Assembly (NCBI GenBank): GCA_036744635.1
Contig: DAIOHQ010000001.1
Span: 20,839 to 84,838, forward strand
DNA from: DAIOHQ01 sp036744635
GTDB taxonomy: Bacteria; Planctomycetota; Phycisphaerae; Tepidisphaerales; Tepidisphaeraceae
Length of the DNA: 64,000 bases
Reading direction: 5' to 3'
Position 1 is the stretch's first letter. Every line of letters begins with the position of its first letter. The notes beneath the pieces are model-generated. The model did no database searches, was not told where the DNA came from, and was given only the letters and a program-made list of their open reading frames with translations. Positions 37,201 to 45,800 of the stretch are shown here, one piece after another. The position numbers were made by a program, and so were the translations under genes.

Positions 37201-39938
37201 CGGACAAGGATTTCCTGGAGATGCTCGATCTCCCGGTGGAGGAGACGGCCGAGCCGCCGGTTTCCGCCGAGCCCCTGGCGGAAGCTCCCGCGCCTGTTCC
37301 CGCGCCCGCGCGAGCGGATGCTCCCAAGCCCGGCCTGTCGCTCAGCGGCGGATCCCTGGGCGCCAATCAGGCCGGCTTCTTTGGCGGGATGGCCCTCAAT
37401 CTTCCGCCATCGAGCTACGAAATTCCCCCGGCCAGCCCGGCATTGCCCGCCGCCGCGGCATCGCTGGATGATCAAGCGGCGTTGGCCGGCGACGAGACGG
37501 CCGTGCAGCCCGCCGATGAGCTCGCGCATGAGGCGACGGGCAGCGTCGAGGAAGCGCTGATTCCCGCCGCTCCCGCGCCGGTGCAGCGGCGCACCCCGCC
37601 GCCGTTCAAGCGCAAGGCCAACGTTGCAGGCCGGACTTCCAATCCGTTTGACATGGGCCCGGAGGATGTTCCTGTCCGCCGCCCCGATGAAGTCCCGCCA
37701 TTCAAAGGAAAAGGCCGGCCGACCGCCGGCCGGGTCACCACCAGCTTCGACGGCCTGGCGATGCCGCCGGTGCGCGAAACGGATGTCTTCTCCCAGCAGC
37801 CGGTGGCGATTCCCGAAGATGTCGTCTTTGGCACGCCCTCCCACGCCGGGCAGTATAACGAGGCAGAGTCATACGAAGAGCAACACGGTGACGATGGCGA
37901 CCACGACGCGCCGCCCGTCGCCCAGCGGAACCGTCCGCAGCCCCCCCGCGCCGCCCGCGCTGCCCAGCTTCCGCCCGCGCCGCCGGCGACTGCCCCGGTT
38001 CGCAAAAGGCGCCGCTGGCTCGGCATCCCGTTCCTGGTGCTCATGATGCTGCTGTGCATGGCCGGCGCCGGCGGCGGCATCTACGGCGTCATTCATAAGA
38101 AATCGATCGTCAGCGGCGCCCTCCCATTGCGCAACTTCAGCGCGTTACGCAACGAGCTGGATATCAAGAAGCTCGAGGAGACACAGTCGAAGCTGCTGGC
38201 CGAAGCCACCGTGCGCGACACCGCCAGGGATAATATTGTCAACAGCCAGGGGCTTGCCGCCGGGTTCCTCGGCGAGCCGATGAAATTCGCAACCCTGGCC
38301 GGCGCCGCCCATCTCGACCGCGCCAAGGGCGCCTTCATCTTCGAATATCCCGCCAGCACCGACCCCGACGATCGCCAGCGCGTCCTTGCGGTGGTGGCGG
38401 CGCTCTACAGCCAGAATTCCGGCCTGATGCAGCAGTCGGCGAAGCTCCACAAAGCGGCGGATGCGCAGGGGCTGGCGGTCGAGCAGCTCAAGAAAGAATG
38501 CGCCCAGCTTGCCGATCAGATCAAAGATCTTCAGACCAGGATTGACGGCCATCTCCCCGCATCGGACACCAAGTCGCTGCAGAAGGACGTCGACGCCCTC
38601 GGTCAGAAGTTTCAGGATGCCAAGGCCGCCCTCGTCAAAGCCCAGGCCGAGCTGGAAAAAATGCCGGAAAAGCCGGCCGATATCGCCTTCGCCGACGCCG
38701 CCTCCATCACCGACGCCGGCCTCGATCAGCTTGGCGCGGACCTCGCCGCTCTCAAGAAGAAAATCATCGATACCAAGAGCGCCGGCAGCGATCAGACCAT
38801 CAAGACCCGCGCCGCTCTCGGCGAGGCGATCCGCGGCTATCAGCAGAAGACCAACACCATGCAGGCAGCGCTGGAGGAGAAATTCGTCGCCGCCCGCGAC
38901 CAGCTCTTCGCCGGGGACAATGAACTGAAGGATCTGAAGAACAAGCGCGACCTCGCCAGCCGCCGTTATAACGCCGCCGTCGATGGCAACATGGGGGCGC
39001 AGGCAATCGCCGGCCCCAAGACCGAGGTGGCCGATCTGGATAAGCAGATCACCGCCCGCCAGGATGTGCTCTCCAACGATCTCGCCGCCGCCGGAAAGAA
39101 CGAGCCGATTCGCATCTTCATCGACGCCACGCAGCAGGCCCTGGCCGATCCCAAGGGGATCGAGGACGCGGTAAAGGGGTTCCTGGCGGCGCTGAACGCT
39201 CTCAACGCCGGGCAGGAAAATCTGCCCGATGACGTGAAGCAGTGGCTGCCGGAGCTGCAGCGCCGCTTTGACGTGATCATCAGCAGCGCAGACACCTACG
39301 GCAAGGCCCTGGGCGTGCGGGCCAAGGAAGTCGAGAACCAGGTGGCGACATTGCAGCAGCAGGTGGAGGCTTCCCAGCAGAAAATTGATGACCGCCGCAA
39401 GGAGCTTGTCGCGGCCAAACACCAGAAAGAGATTGAGGAGGCGACGGCAGCGCTGCAGGCCGCCCGTCTGGAGAAGCAAAAAGAGATCGCCGGCCTCGAA
39501 GCCGCGCAGAGCGGCCTGGAGAGCGAGCTGGCCAGCCGCACGGCCACGCTCAACTCAGTGGTCGCAGCCAATGCCGCATTCGAGCAGAACGAAAATCTCA
39601 CCAGCACCCTGACGTTGCAGCGCCAAAAGCTCGATGAAGCACAGGCCGAACGCATCAAGTCCGAGCAGGACGCCGCCGCCGCCGTCGAGGTCGTGCTGCC
39701 GCAAGCCGCCGATATTTCCGTTCGCGCCGGCGAAGACCCCCGCCCGCTCTATGCCCTGATTTCCCTGGGCGCCATTGCCGCGCTCTTCTCGATCTTCATC
39801 TTCATTGCCCACCGCTCTTCCGCCCGTGAAGCCGACCGGGAACACATTCACTCTCTCGACCGCGATCAGGCCTTCGACGATGACGCGGATGATGTCCCCG
39901 CCGCATCCACCTCCCGCCGGCAGGCCGTCGAGGTGTGA
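34287..39938 (+). CDS. Giant two-FHA-domain membrane protein with long acidic linker and coiled coil
   Basis: Protein of 1883 residues. FHA domain one spans about 33-105 (LIGAR, SKAHAVL, VNGEQ), and FHA two about 136-212 (LIGRRATCN, STSHAI, DLGSRTGTWLNG); both retain the phosphothreonine-binding Arg, Ser and Asn-Gly pattern. Residues about 215-1235 are Glu/Ala/Pro-rich with basic patches (RGRRKSDE). A membrane helix follows (WLGIPFLVLMMLLCMAGAGG, near 1242-1265), then a coiled coil to about 1810, a second helix (LISLGAIAALFSIFIFIAHR) and a short acidic tail. The coiled coil would lie outside the cytoplasm. ATG 34287 starts the conserved part; the frame is open back to 33945. Probably a phosphorylation-linked scaffold; kinase unknown. 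Confidence 0.8.
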   Translation: MAGPSTVTSPAGNFPALKPLGHHAGKPAVAVSRPVFLIGARHNCHLHLLSREVSKAHAVLINDNDGLYIRDLASRTRVYVNGEQIREAYLGDSDLIKIGTFTFKLSNEAQKLRGGHRPELPEAALMVDGADVSVPLEERVSLIGRRATCNIPLLEPSVSTSHAIIFDVNGKRYIRDLGSRTGTWLNGKAIHQAELNFGDQIKIGETTISYVAAGTTVLEEPAMEEAAVEDSVAEVAADAVEVADEEEIAAEPEPKIEGLEELAAALPTEVEPAEQPAELPIEDIAPPAIAPAVESTPEKQPQLTPAAASEFTEIDLSTDPDVSGSNDTAAIPASPQEPARKPVLSSQVVDAPDSIDIEDEPQQLLVDADLHREKLSSSATHTELDHAAEEAIARGTEPEPAEPLAIDQAEPAIDAAEVPEAEISARGGWHRRKRAGANEPAIAEVPQSAEDKPAEPQTEQKEDDVFRLLEIDESNQDGTTAVLDRDAPESGEVETYQPAAEEAAPAEFEMDLKLAPEPVEFGEEIEAPAAPPVAEALPEIDLADLDVSAIDFNQPATAPEEGKAAAPEAPSDELKLADIDIDDEADIVAEQPLVNLEPRQPRPRKSTDQLIELDEVAIPFADDEAAPAPASTSAVDVPQAPAAEAAAGADDIAPLDVAARVEEAPKRGRGRRKSDEADAPVKPSRRGRRKKGEEVPAAEAPAPVEEPPTVESPAATAPAPALAPEMPVPVIEEPAPVAETALLPEVPATGAEAQVATHPAPETLADVEDIAAEALGSVEIIDKTEPTPESALDLETVSPIAEAAPPVVESVLSDTGFGREVNDFIGATGAPVEEAPVAETPAVVEELAVEELPEIEEVTATGASSAEEAISTPSAEAHAETDALAGLEIADEPEAIAEAALPAASVEAKAAEDEEDLQVAPELDELAVNFDLDAVDSPGAALAAEEEEELLELEPTDAEPVAEAAAQVEAPADKDFLEMLDLPVEETAEPPVSAEPLAEAPAPVPAPARADAPKPGLSLSGGSLGANQAGFFGGMALNLPPSSYEIPPASPALPAAAASLDDQAALAGDETAVQPADELAHEATGSVEEALIPAAPAPVQRRTPPPFKRKANVAGRTSNPFDMGPEDVPVRRPDEVPPFKGKGRPTAGRVTTSFDGLAMPPVRETDVFSQQPVAIPEDVVFGTPSHAGQYNEAESYEEQHGDDGDHDAPPVAQRNRPQPPRAARAAQLPPAPPATAPVRKRRRWLGIPFLVLMMLLCMAGAGGGIYGVIHKKSIVSGALPLRNFSALRNELDIKKLEETQSKLLAEATVRDTARDNIVNSQGLAAGFLGEPMKFATLAGAAHLDRAKGAFIFEYPASTDPDDRQRVLAVVAALYSQNSGLMQQSAKLHKAADAQGLAVEQLKKECAQLADQIKDLQTRIDGHLPASDTKSLQKDVDALGQKFQDAKAALVKAQAELEKMPEKPADIAFADAASITDAGLDQLGADLAALKKKIIDTKSAGSDQTIKTRAALGEAIRGYQQKTNTMQAALEEKFVAARDQLFAGDNELKDLKNKRDLASRRYNAAVDGNMGAQAIAGPKTEVADLDKQITARQDVLSNDLAAAGKNEPIRIFIDATQQALADPKGIEDAVKGFLAALNALNAGQENLPDDVKQWLPELQRRFDVIISSADTYGKALGVRAKEVENQVATLQQQVEASQQKIDDRRKELVAAKHQKEIEEATAALQAARLEKQKEIAGLEAAQSGLESELASRTATLNSVVAANAAFEQNENLTSTLTLQRQKLDEAQAERIKSEQDAAAAVEVVLPQAADISVRAGEDPRPLYALISLGAIAALFSIFIFIAHRSSAREADREHIHSLDRDQAFDDDADDVPAASTSRRQAVEV

Positions 39939-39949
39939 CCCACCTTCGC

Positions 39950-40792
39950 TCAGCTCGCGAACAGTTTGCTAAGAAACTGATAGCTCTTTTCCGCCGCGGC
40001 CTGCGGATCGGCGGTCATCGTGTACAGCTCGACCGTCACATGGCGCTGGTAGTCAATCTCGCGCAGGGCGCGCTTCAGCTTCTGCCAGTCGAGCGTCCCT
40101 TCGCCGGGGATGAGGTGGTAATGCTTGCGGCCGGGGATGTCCTCCACGTGCAGATTCCAGATGCGCTGCCCGAGCAGCCGGATCACGTCACCGATCTCTT
40201 CCCCGATCACCTGGCTGTGGCCGATGTCGAGATTCGCCCCCAGCCGCGGATGGCCCAGCCGGTCAATCCATTCCCGCAGCTCGGCGATGTATTCCAGATA
40301 GAGCCCCGGCTCGCATTCGATGCCGATGTCGATGCCGAGCTGCTCGGCGCGGTCGAGCAGCGGCCGGATTGATTCGGTGAACTGCGCCGCGGCGCGATCG
40401 GGCGGCATCCCGCCGAGCATCCGGCCGCTGGTGATGCTGATGTTGGCGGCGCTGATCTCGCGGGCGAACTCCAGCGTCTTGAGAATAAGCCGGGCGCGGT
40501 CAGCGCGGTGGACGGGGTTCGGCGAGATCAAGCTGGGCTCGAAATACGGTTCGGGCGGAGCATCTTTCCAATAGCCAAACGAGCAGTTGGCGTTGACGTT
40601 GCTCACCGCAAGCCCAAGGCGCTGCAGTTCCCGCCGGATCGCGGCGATGCTCGCAGCATCCAGCGCATCCGGCCAGGCATGCGGCACATCCGCAAGGATC
40701 TCCACCGCGGAAAAACCCGCCAAAGCAATGCCGCGCAAGGCGTCCAGCAGCGAATGTCGCGTATAGGCATTGGTGGAAAAAGCCAGCTTCAA
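39950..40792 (-). CDS. Sugar phosphate isomerase/epimerase (AP endonuclease family 2 TIM barrel)
   Basis: TIM-barrel protein of 280 residues beginning MKLAFSTNAYTRHSLLDALR. Metal-binding strands are visible as IGIECEPGLYLE, LGANLDIGHSQV, IWNLHVEDIPGRKHYHLIPG and VTVELYT. These are the Glu/Asp/His ligands of xylose-isomerase-like enzymes. It probably isomerises or epimerises a small sugar or polyol, but the substrate is unknown. Its ATG overlaps the stop of the membrane-fusion gene by four bases, an unusual partnership. Cytoplasmic. Confidence 0.82.
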   Translation of the reverse strand: MKLAFSTNAYTRHSLLDALRGIALAGFSAVEILADVPHAWPDALDAASIAAIRRELQRLGLAVSNVNANCSFGYWKDAPPEPYFEPSLISPNPVHRADRARLILKTLEFAREISAANISITSGRMLGGMPPDRAAAQFTESIRPLLDRAEQLGIDIGIECEPGLYLEYIAELREWIDRLGHPRLGANLDIGHSQVIGEEIGDVIRLLGQRIWNLHVEDIPGRKHYHLIPGEGTLDWQKLKRALREIDYQRHVTVELYTMTADPQAAAEKSYQFLSKLFAS

Positions 40793-42099
40793 TTGAACCC
40801 TCGAAACGTCCCTTCCTTCTCCTTCGGCCGGTTCATCTCGGCGGCGACTTTGGGATCGATCACATCCACGCTGACGGCCTGCCCTTCCCGCAGCGTGCCG
40901 ATCGGGCTGACCACAATGCGGTCGCCGACGTTGACGCCGGTTTTCACCTCGACGCGCTCCACGCTCTTCAACCCGATGGCCGCATTCAGCTTCACCAGCC
41001 GGCCATCGTGTACGCCCCAGATCTGCCCGGCCTGCAGCGCCTGGCTGGGCACGACGATCGCCTTGTCCTTCGCGGCCATGATGAACGCCAATTCGCCGGT
41101 CATCCCGGGAGAAAATACAAATCGCTTCTCCAGCAGCAGCGGAATCTCAAACGGCAACGCGTCGGCCACGGTCACGGGCATGATCCGCACGTCCACCTCA
41201 AACGTCCGCCGGCTCTCATCGGCTTTGTCGTAGATGCGGTCGACGATGCCGCGGAATACCTCATCGGGAAATGAATACAACGTCATCCGCACCGTCTGGC
41301 CAAGCCGCACCTTGTTCTTGTCCTCTTCATCGACGGCCGCGCGCATGACAAGATTGGCCGGCGACAGGTCGGCGATCTGCATGATGTGATCGTTGATGGC
41401 GACACGCGTCCCGCGCGAGGTGGGGCGGTCCAGCACGATCCCCTCGATGGGGCTGCGGACCGTCTGCTGGTCGAGATTCCACTGCGCTGTCTTCAGCGCC
41501 GCCTCGGCCACTTTCACCTCGCGCAGCAGCGACAGCTTCTTCGCCGCTTTCTGTGTCTTGATCGACTCGGCCTCTATCCACACCTGCTTGAGATGATCGG
41601 TGGCGCGGTCGACATCCGTCTGGCTGGCGGCGTTGGCCTCGGCCAGCTTCAGCAGCCTCGCCTGCTCGCGCTGGGCGATGGCGAGCATCTCGTTGGTCGC
41701 CGAAAGCCGCGCATCGTATTCGTGCAGCACCGGCGAATTCTTGTCATCGGCCAGGGCGATTTTTTCCTGTAGCTCAGCCAGCGCCTTGCTGTGCTGATAG
41801 TCCAGCGCGGAATCGGCGACGATCGCCAGCACGTCTCCCGCCCGCACCGCGTCCCCCTTGTCGACGCGCACGTCTTCCAGCGTTCCGGCGATGTTGCTCT
41901 TGATGGGATATTCGCGTTGCGGCGCCACGGTGCCGGTGGAGTAAAAGGCCTGCACCACCGGGCCTTCCACCGCAAGGGTGACGGTAACGCCGGCGCGGGC
42001 GATCTTCATGATGCCGATGCCCGCGCCGACCGCGGCACAGGCGGCGATCACCACGCCGACAACCCATTTGATGCTCATCTGCCCACGGCGGCCGCGCAT
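40789..42099 (-). CDS. RND/HlyD-type periplasmic membrane-fusion protein
   Basis: Adaptor protein of 436 residues. One N-terminal membrane helix (WVVGVVIAACAAVGAGIGIM) is followed by a lipoyl half-motif (GTLEDVRVDKGDAVRAGDVL). A long coiled-coil hairpin covers about 110-210, the second lipoyl half is RSPIEGIVLDRP, and beta-barrel and membrane-proximal domains follow (FSPGMTGELAFIMAAKDKAI). Such proteins link an inner-membrane exporter or ABC (MacA-like) pump to the outer envelope. No pump gene is next to it. ATG 42099 or 42078. Co-translated with the isomerase. Confidence 0.85.
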   Translation of the reverse strand: MRGRRGQMSIKWVVGVVIAACAAVGAGIGIMKIARAGVTVTLAVEGPVVQAFYSTGTVAPQREYPIKSNIAGTLEDVRVDKGDAVRAGDVLAIVADSALDYQHSKALAELQEKIALADDKNSPVLHEYDARLSATNEMLAIAQREQARLLKLAEANAASQTDVDRATDHLKQVWIEAESIKTQKAAKKLSLLREVKVAEAALKTAQWNLDQQTVRSPIEGIVLDRPTSRGTRVAINDHIMQIADLSPANLVMRAAVDEEDKNKVRLGQTVRMTLYSFPDEVFRGIVDRIYDKADESRRTFEVDVRIMPVTVADALPFEIPLLLEKRFVFSPGMTGELAFIMAAKDKAIVVPSQALQAGQIWGVHDGRLVKLNAAIGLKSVERVEVKTGVNVGDRIVVSPIGTLREGQAVSVDVIDPKVAAEMNRPKEKEGTFRGFN

Positions 42100-42268
42100 A
42101 GCTGAAGCATTGTAGCGGGGATCGTGAGGGAATTCACAGAACCTCCGACGCGACGCTGGCGCTGGATTTCCGCGTCATTGCGTTTTCAGGAGGACAAACA
42201 AATCCGCCTTGCATCGCGCGCACATCGATTGTCCTTTGACTACCATTCGAGGTTCGGAGGATGTTCGG

Positions 42269-42722
42269 ATGCCCGAAACGGTTGTTCCCATTTCCATCCG
42301 CGGCCGCGGCGCTGCCGAAAATCCGGGCCGGGGTGATGGTGGCCCCGGTCATTCCCGCCCTGACCGATCACGAGCTGCCGGCGATCTTGCAGGCCAGCGC
42401 CAATGCCGGCGCCGTGCAGGCCGGCTACGTGCCGCTGCGCCTGCCGTATGGCCTCAAAGAACTCTTCGCCGACTGGCTGAAGCGCCATTTCCCCGATCGA
42501 AAAAACAAGGTGCTCTCGCGCATCCAGGAAATTCGCGGCGGCAAGATGAACCAAACCGCCTGGGGCCTGCGCATGCGCGGCGAAGGAATCTTCTCCGATC
42601 AGATGGCCGCCCTCTTCAAGATGGGATGCAAGGAAGCCGGCTTGGACAAGAAATCCCTGGAGCTAAACACCACAGCCTTCCGCCGCCCCCTGGCGATGCA
42701 CGAGCAGTTGGGATTGTTCTAG
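42269..42722 (+). pseudogene. PA0069-type radical SAM protein, internally deleted remnant
   Basis: The start at ATG 42269 (GGAGG eight bases upstream) reads ETVVPISIRGRGAAENPG, the usual opening of this family. After about 20 residues the frame changes, and the sequence jumps to the family's C-terminal part: GVMVAPVIPALTDHELPAIL, then LKRHFPDRKNKVLSRI, RGGKMNQTAWGLRMRGEG and a final FRRPLAMHEQLGLF. The 200-250 residues between, including the CxxxCxxC cluster site, are missing. The junction lies near 42318-42330. It cannot be a functional radical SAM enzyme. Confidence 0.8.
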
Positions 42723-42733
42723 ACATCCGCGCC

Positions 42734-42857
42734 GTGGGACGGGCTACCAGCCCGTGCGCCCGTGGCCCCAGCCGCTCGTAGCAGCAAATGACGCAGGCAA
42801 TCGCGACGGCCGCAGGCCGCTACGCGGCGGGCGCACGGGCTGGGTAGCCCGTGCCAC
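42734..42857. repeat. Long hairpin element, ACGGGCTACCAGCCCGT family
   Basis: Arms 42734-42762 and 42828-42857 pair over 27 or so bases. Each arm is itself a small palindrome. The 65-base loop is unrelated. It starts 11 bases after the radical SAM remnant. Confidence 0.85.
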
Positions 42858-42868
42858 AAATACCGCAT

Positions 42869-45800
42869 TCAAGCCGCCGGCGCCTGCGCCTTCGCCGTCT
42901 TCCCCATCGCCTTCTTCATCCACTTCCACCCCACCCATCCGATCAGTGCCCACGGCAGAATCAGGCAGACGCCCACGATCACGAACTTCAAGCTCAGCAG
43001 CAATCCGCCAAGGCTTGTCTGCAGCCCACCCTTGATCGAATGCCACAGCCCATCATCCGCCGCCACGATCAATTCCTTGTTCGAGAACGTCACGTCAAAC
43101 CGCGCCCGCGCCAGCGCCCCATCCGGCACCTGCTGGTTCTGCGCTGTCTCGCGCACGCGAATGTTCCCCGATCCGTCCACCTTGTCCACCACCTGCTGGC
43201 TCTTGGCCAGCGGCACATCGATGAGCATCCGCCCCACGATCCGCCCGGCGCGATCCCTGGCGATGTTGGAATTCACCACCCGCCCGCCCGCCGCCAACAC
43301 CGTGCTCTTCACGCCGGCCAGCGCCTTGTCCACATCCCCGGTCTCCGCCGCCAGCGTGGTGCTCTCGCGCGGCGGCAGGTTCTCCACCGCCAGCAGGTTC
43401 ATGTCGATCCGCACCTTGAAGTCGATCGTGTTCTGCACATCCTGCGAGCGCGAAACCGTCTTCGACACCACATCCCCCAGCGGCGACAGCGTGTCATTGA
43501 ACGCCTTCAGCCCATCCCGCAACACCTCGAAGCTCAGCGATGCGGTGACGTTCTGCTTGTCGTTCTCGTTAAGCTGCGAGTCGATCATATGCGCCCCGGA
43601 ATTCGTCAACGTCTCCAGCAGCGCCTGATACGCATTCGGCACGTTTTTCGCCGCCAGCACCATGCTGGTGGACTCGCGCGGCCGCAGCGCATCCACACTC
43701 ATGATCGTCACATCCACTCGCAGCTTCGAATCCACCGTGTTGGTGGTGTCCTGCGAGCGGGCCGCGTTGCGGGCGATCACATCGCCGCCGCCGGCCAGCG
43801 CATCCTCAAATACCTTCAGATTCTCCCGGCCAATCTCAAACGTCAGCGTAGCGCTCACGTTCTGCTTGTCCTGCTGGTTAAGCTGCGATCCGATCATCCG
43901 CGCATCGGCCTTGCCCAGCGTTTCCGTCAGCGCCCGATACGCCTCCGGCACGCTCCTGGCCGCGAGCTGAATCGTCGCCGTCTCCCGCGGCGCCACCGTC
44001 GCCAGCGAATACAACTGCACCGAAAACTTCCGCTTGGCCGATGTCGTGTTGGCCGTATCCTGGTTCTCGTTGGCGGTCAGATTCATCACATCCCCCACTT
44101 TGCGCACGTCCGCCAGCACCGCATCCGCCTCGTCGCTCTTCACCTCAAACGTGATCGATCCCGTGGTCTGATCCGCCTTCTGCCGGTTGAGCGTCGACAC
44201 CACCACCCGACCCGCCGCCTTCTGCACGCGGGCGACGATCGTGCGATACGCCTCCTCCACATCCCGCGCCGCGATGTTCATCGCCGTCATCTGCCGCGGC
44301 TCGATGTTGGCCAGGTTATACAGCGACAGGATAAAGCGCGTCTCCTTCCTCTCCACCTTGATCCCGCTGGGCGCGCCCTGCCCGCCCTGGGTGGTGGTGG
44401 CGCGATTGATGTCCAGCCGGGCCACCTTGCCAAGCTGCTTGAGCCGGTCGATCAGCGCCCCGCCCGCTTCCGGCGGCACATCCGCGGTGATGCTGGCCGC
44501 GAGCTGCCCGGCGTCGAATTTCTTCAGGTCTGAAGCCACGATCCGCCCCTTGGCATCGTCGATCGCCTTCAGCGCATCGGCCCGGGCCTTCTCCACATCC
44601 TCGCTCTCGATCCCCATGTTGACGGCCTCGGACTCGGCCGCCGCCGTCGGCGTCTTGATGTCGCGCTCGAACAGCGTGATCGCCAGCGTCGACATCGAAA
44701 CCAGGTTGTTGTAATAGCGAATCTCCCCTTCCAGGTGCTCGATCTTCTCCCGCCAGCTTCCCAGCTCCTTCTCGGCCGCCAGCAGGTCCTTGATCTCCCC
44801 CTTGCCGCTCTTGATCATCTCCAGCAGCCGCGATTCCATCGCCCGGCCGGCCCGCAGGCCGCTCTCCAAATCGGTGTATTCCTTGGTGATGTCCTGGGCG
44901 TTGACCTTCTGGCTCTTCAGATCGCCCAAGGCCCGCAGCTTGAGGATCAGCAGATCCAGCCGCTCGGGGGCCACCCGCACCACGATCGTGCCGCGCACCT
45001 TGCCATTGGGCAGCTTGTCGGAATCGGTGGTCGAGACGTAGCCGCCTTCCTCGTGAACGATCTTGGTGATCTGCATGAGGGCGGAATCAAAGCTGTCCAC
45101 CTCAAACTCGGCCGTGCCGTTGCGAATCACCTTGCGCTCGGCCACCGGTTCGGTCTGCGGCGGAGGCGCGGGCGTTTCGGCAGGAGCGTTGGTGGGCTGA
45201 GGCTGTCCCTCTCCCGACGGCTTGGGGCCGGCGGGATCGGCGACGGCGAGCTCTTTCAGACCGAGAACCGGACCCTCCTTCGCCTCCCCCTCGGCGTGTT
45301 TCTCGATATGCTCCGTGTCCGCGGTTAGAGAACCAGAAGCACTCGGACTCTCCTTAGTCTTTTGCTCAACCAGACCAAGCTCGAAATATCCCTCCGTCGG
45401 CTTCTTTTCCGCGGGGGCATCGTTCTTGTAGGAGTAAACGACAGCCGGCGGGGGAGAAAGTTTATCATGCTGGGCCGCAATAAGTCGCTGCTGCTCCTCC
45501 TTGGAAGTACCGCCGTCCAACGATAACGATCCTTTCGGAAGAAGGTTCTTCACGCCATCCGGGTCCACACGGCGCTTAAGCGCCTTCATTACTTCCTGAT
45601 TGGAAGGCACCGGCCCGGACGCGTCTTTCGCATCTTCAGGTGCGTCGAAACGCTTACGGTCACTCTCACGAGCCTTCTGGCTCGGCGTGCTGGCGCTCGG
45701 GCCACCACCGGCTCGTGGATCGTATTTCCAGCCGCCGTGCGATGCTCCACCGCCCCCGCCCCCTCCACCCTGGCTGTCGCCGCTCGACGACAAATTGAAA

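Noticed and set aside
38145..39479. 444-codon open frame opposite the coiled-coil part of the FHA protein
   Set aside because: Leu/Gly/Val-rich because the sense strand is a Gln/Ala/Lys coiled coil; no ribosome site or recognisable motif.
42851..44533. 560-codon open frame opposite the anti-sigma-like gene
   Set aside because: Arg/His/Leu-rich antisense shadow of a real gene with clear domains; no start signals.
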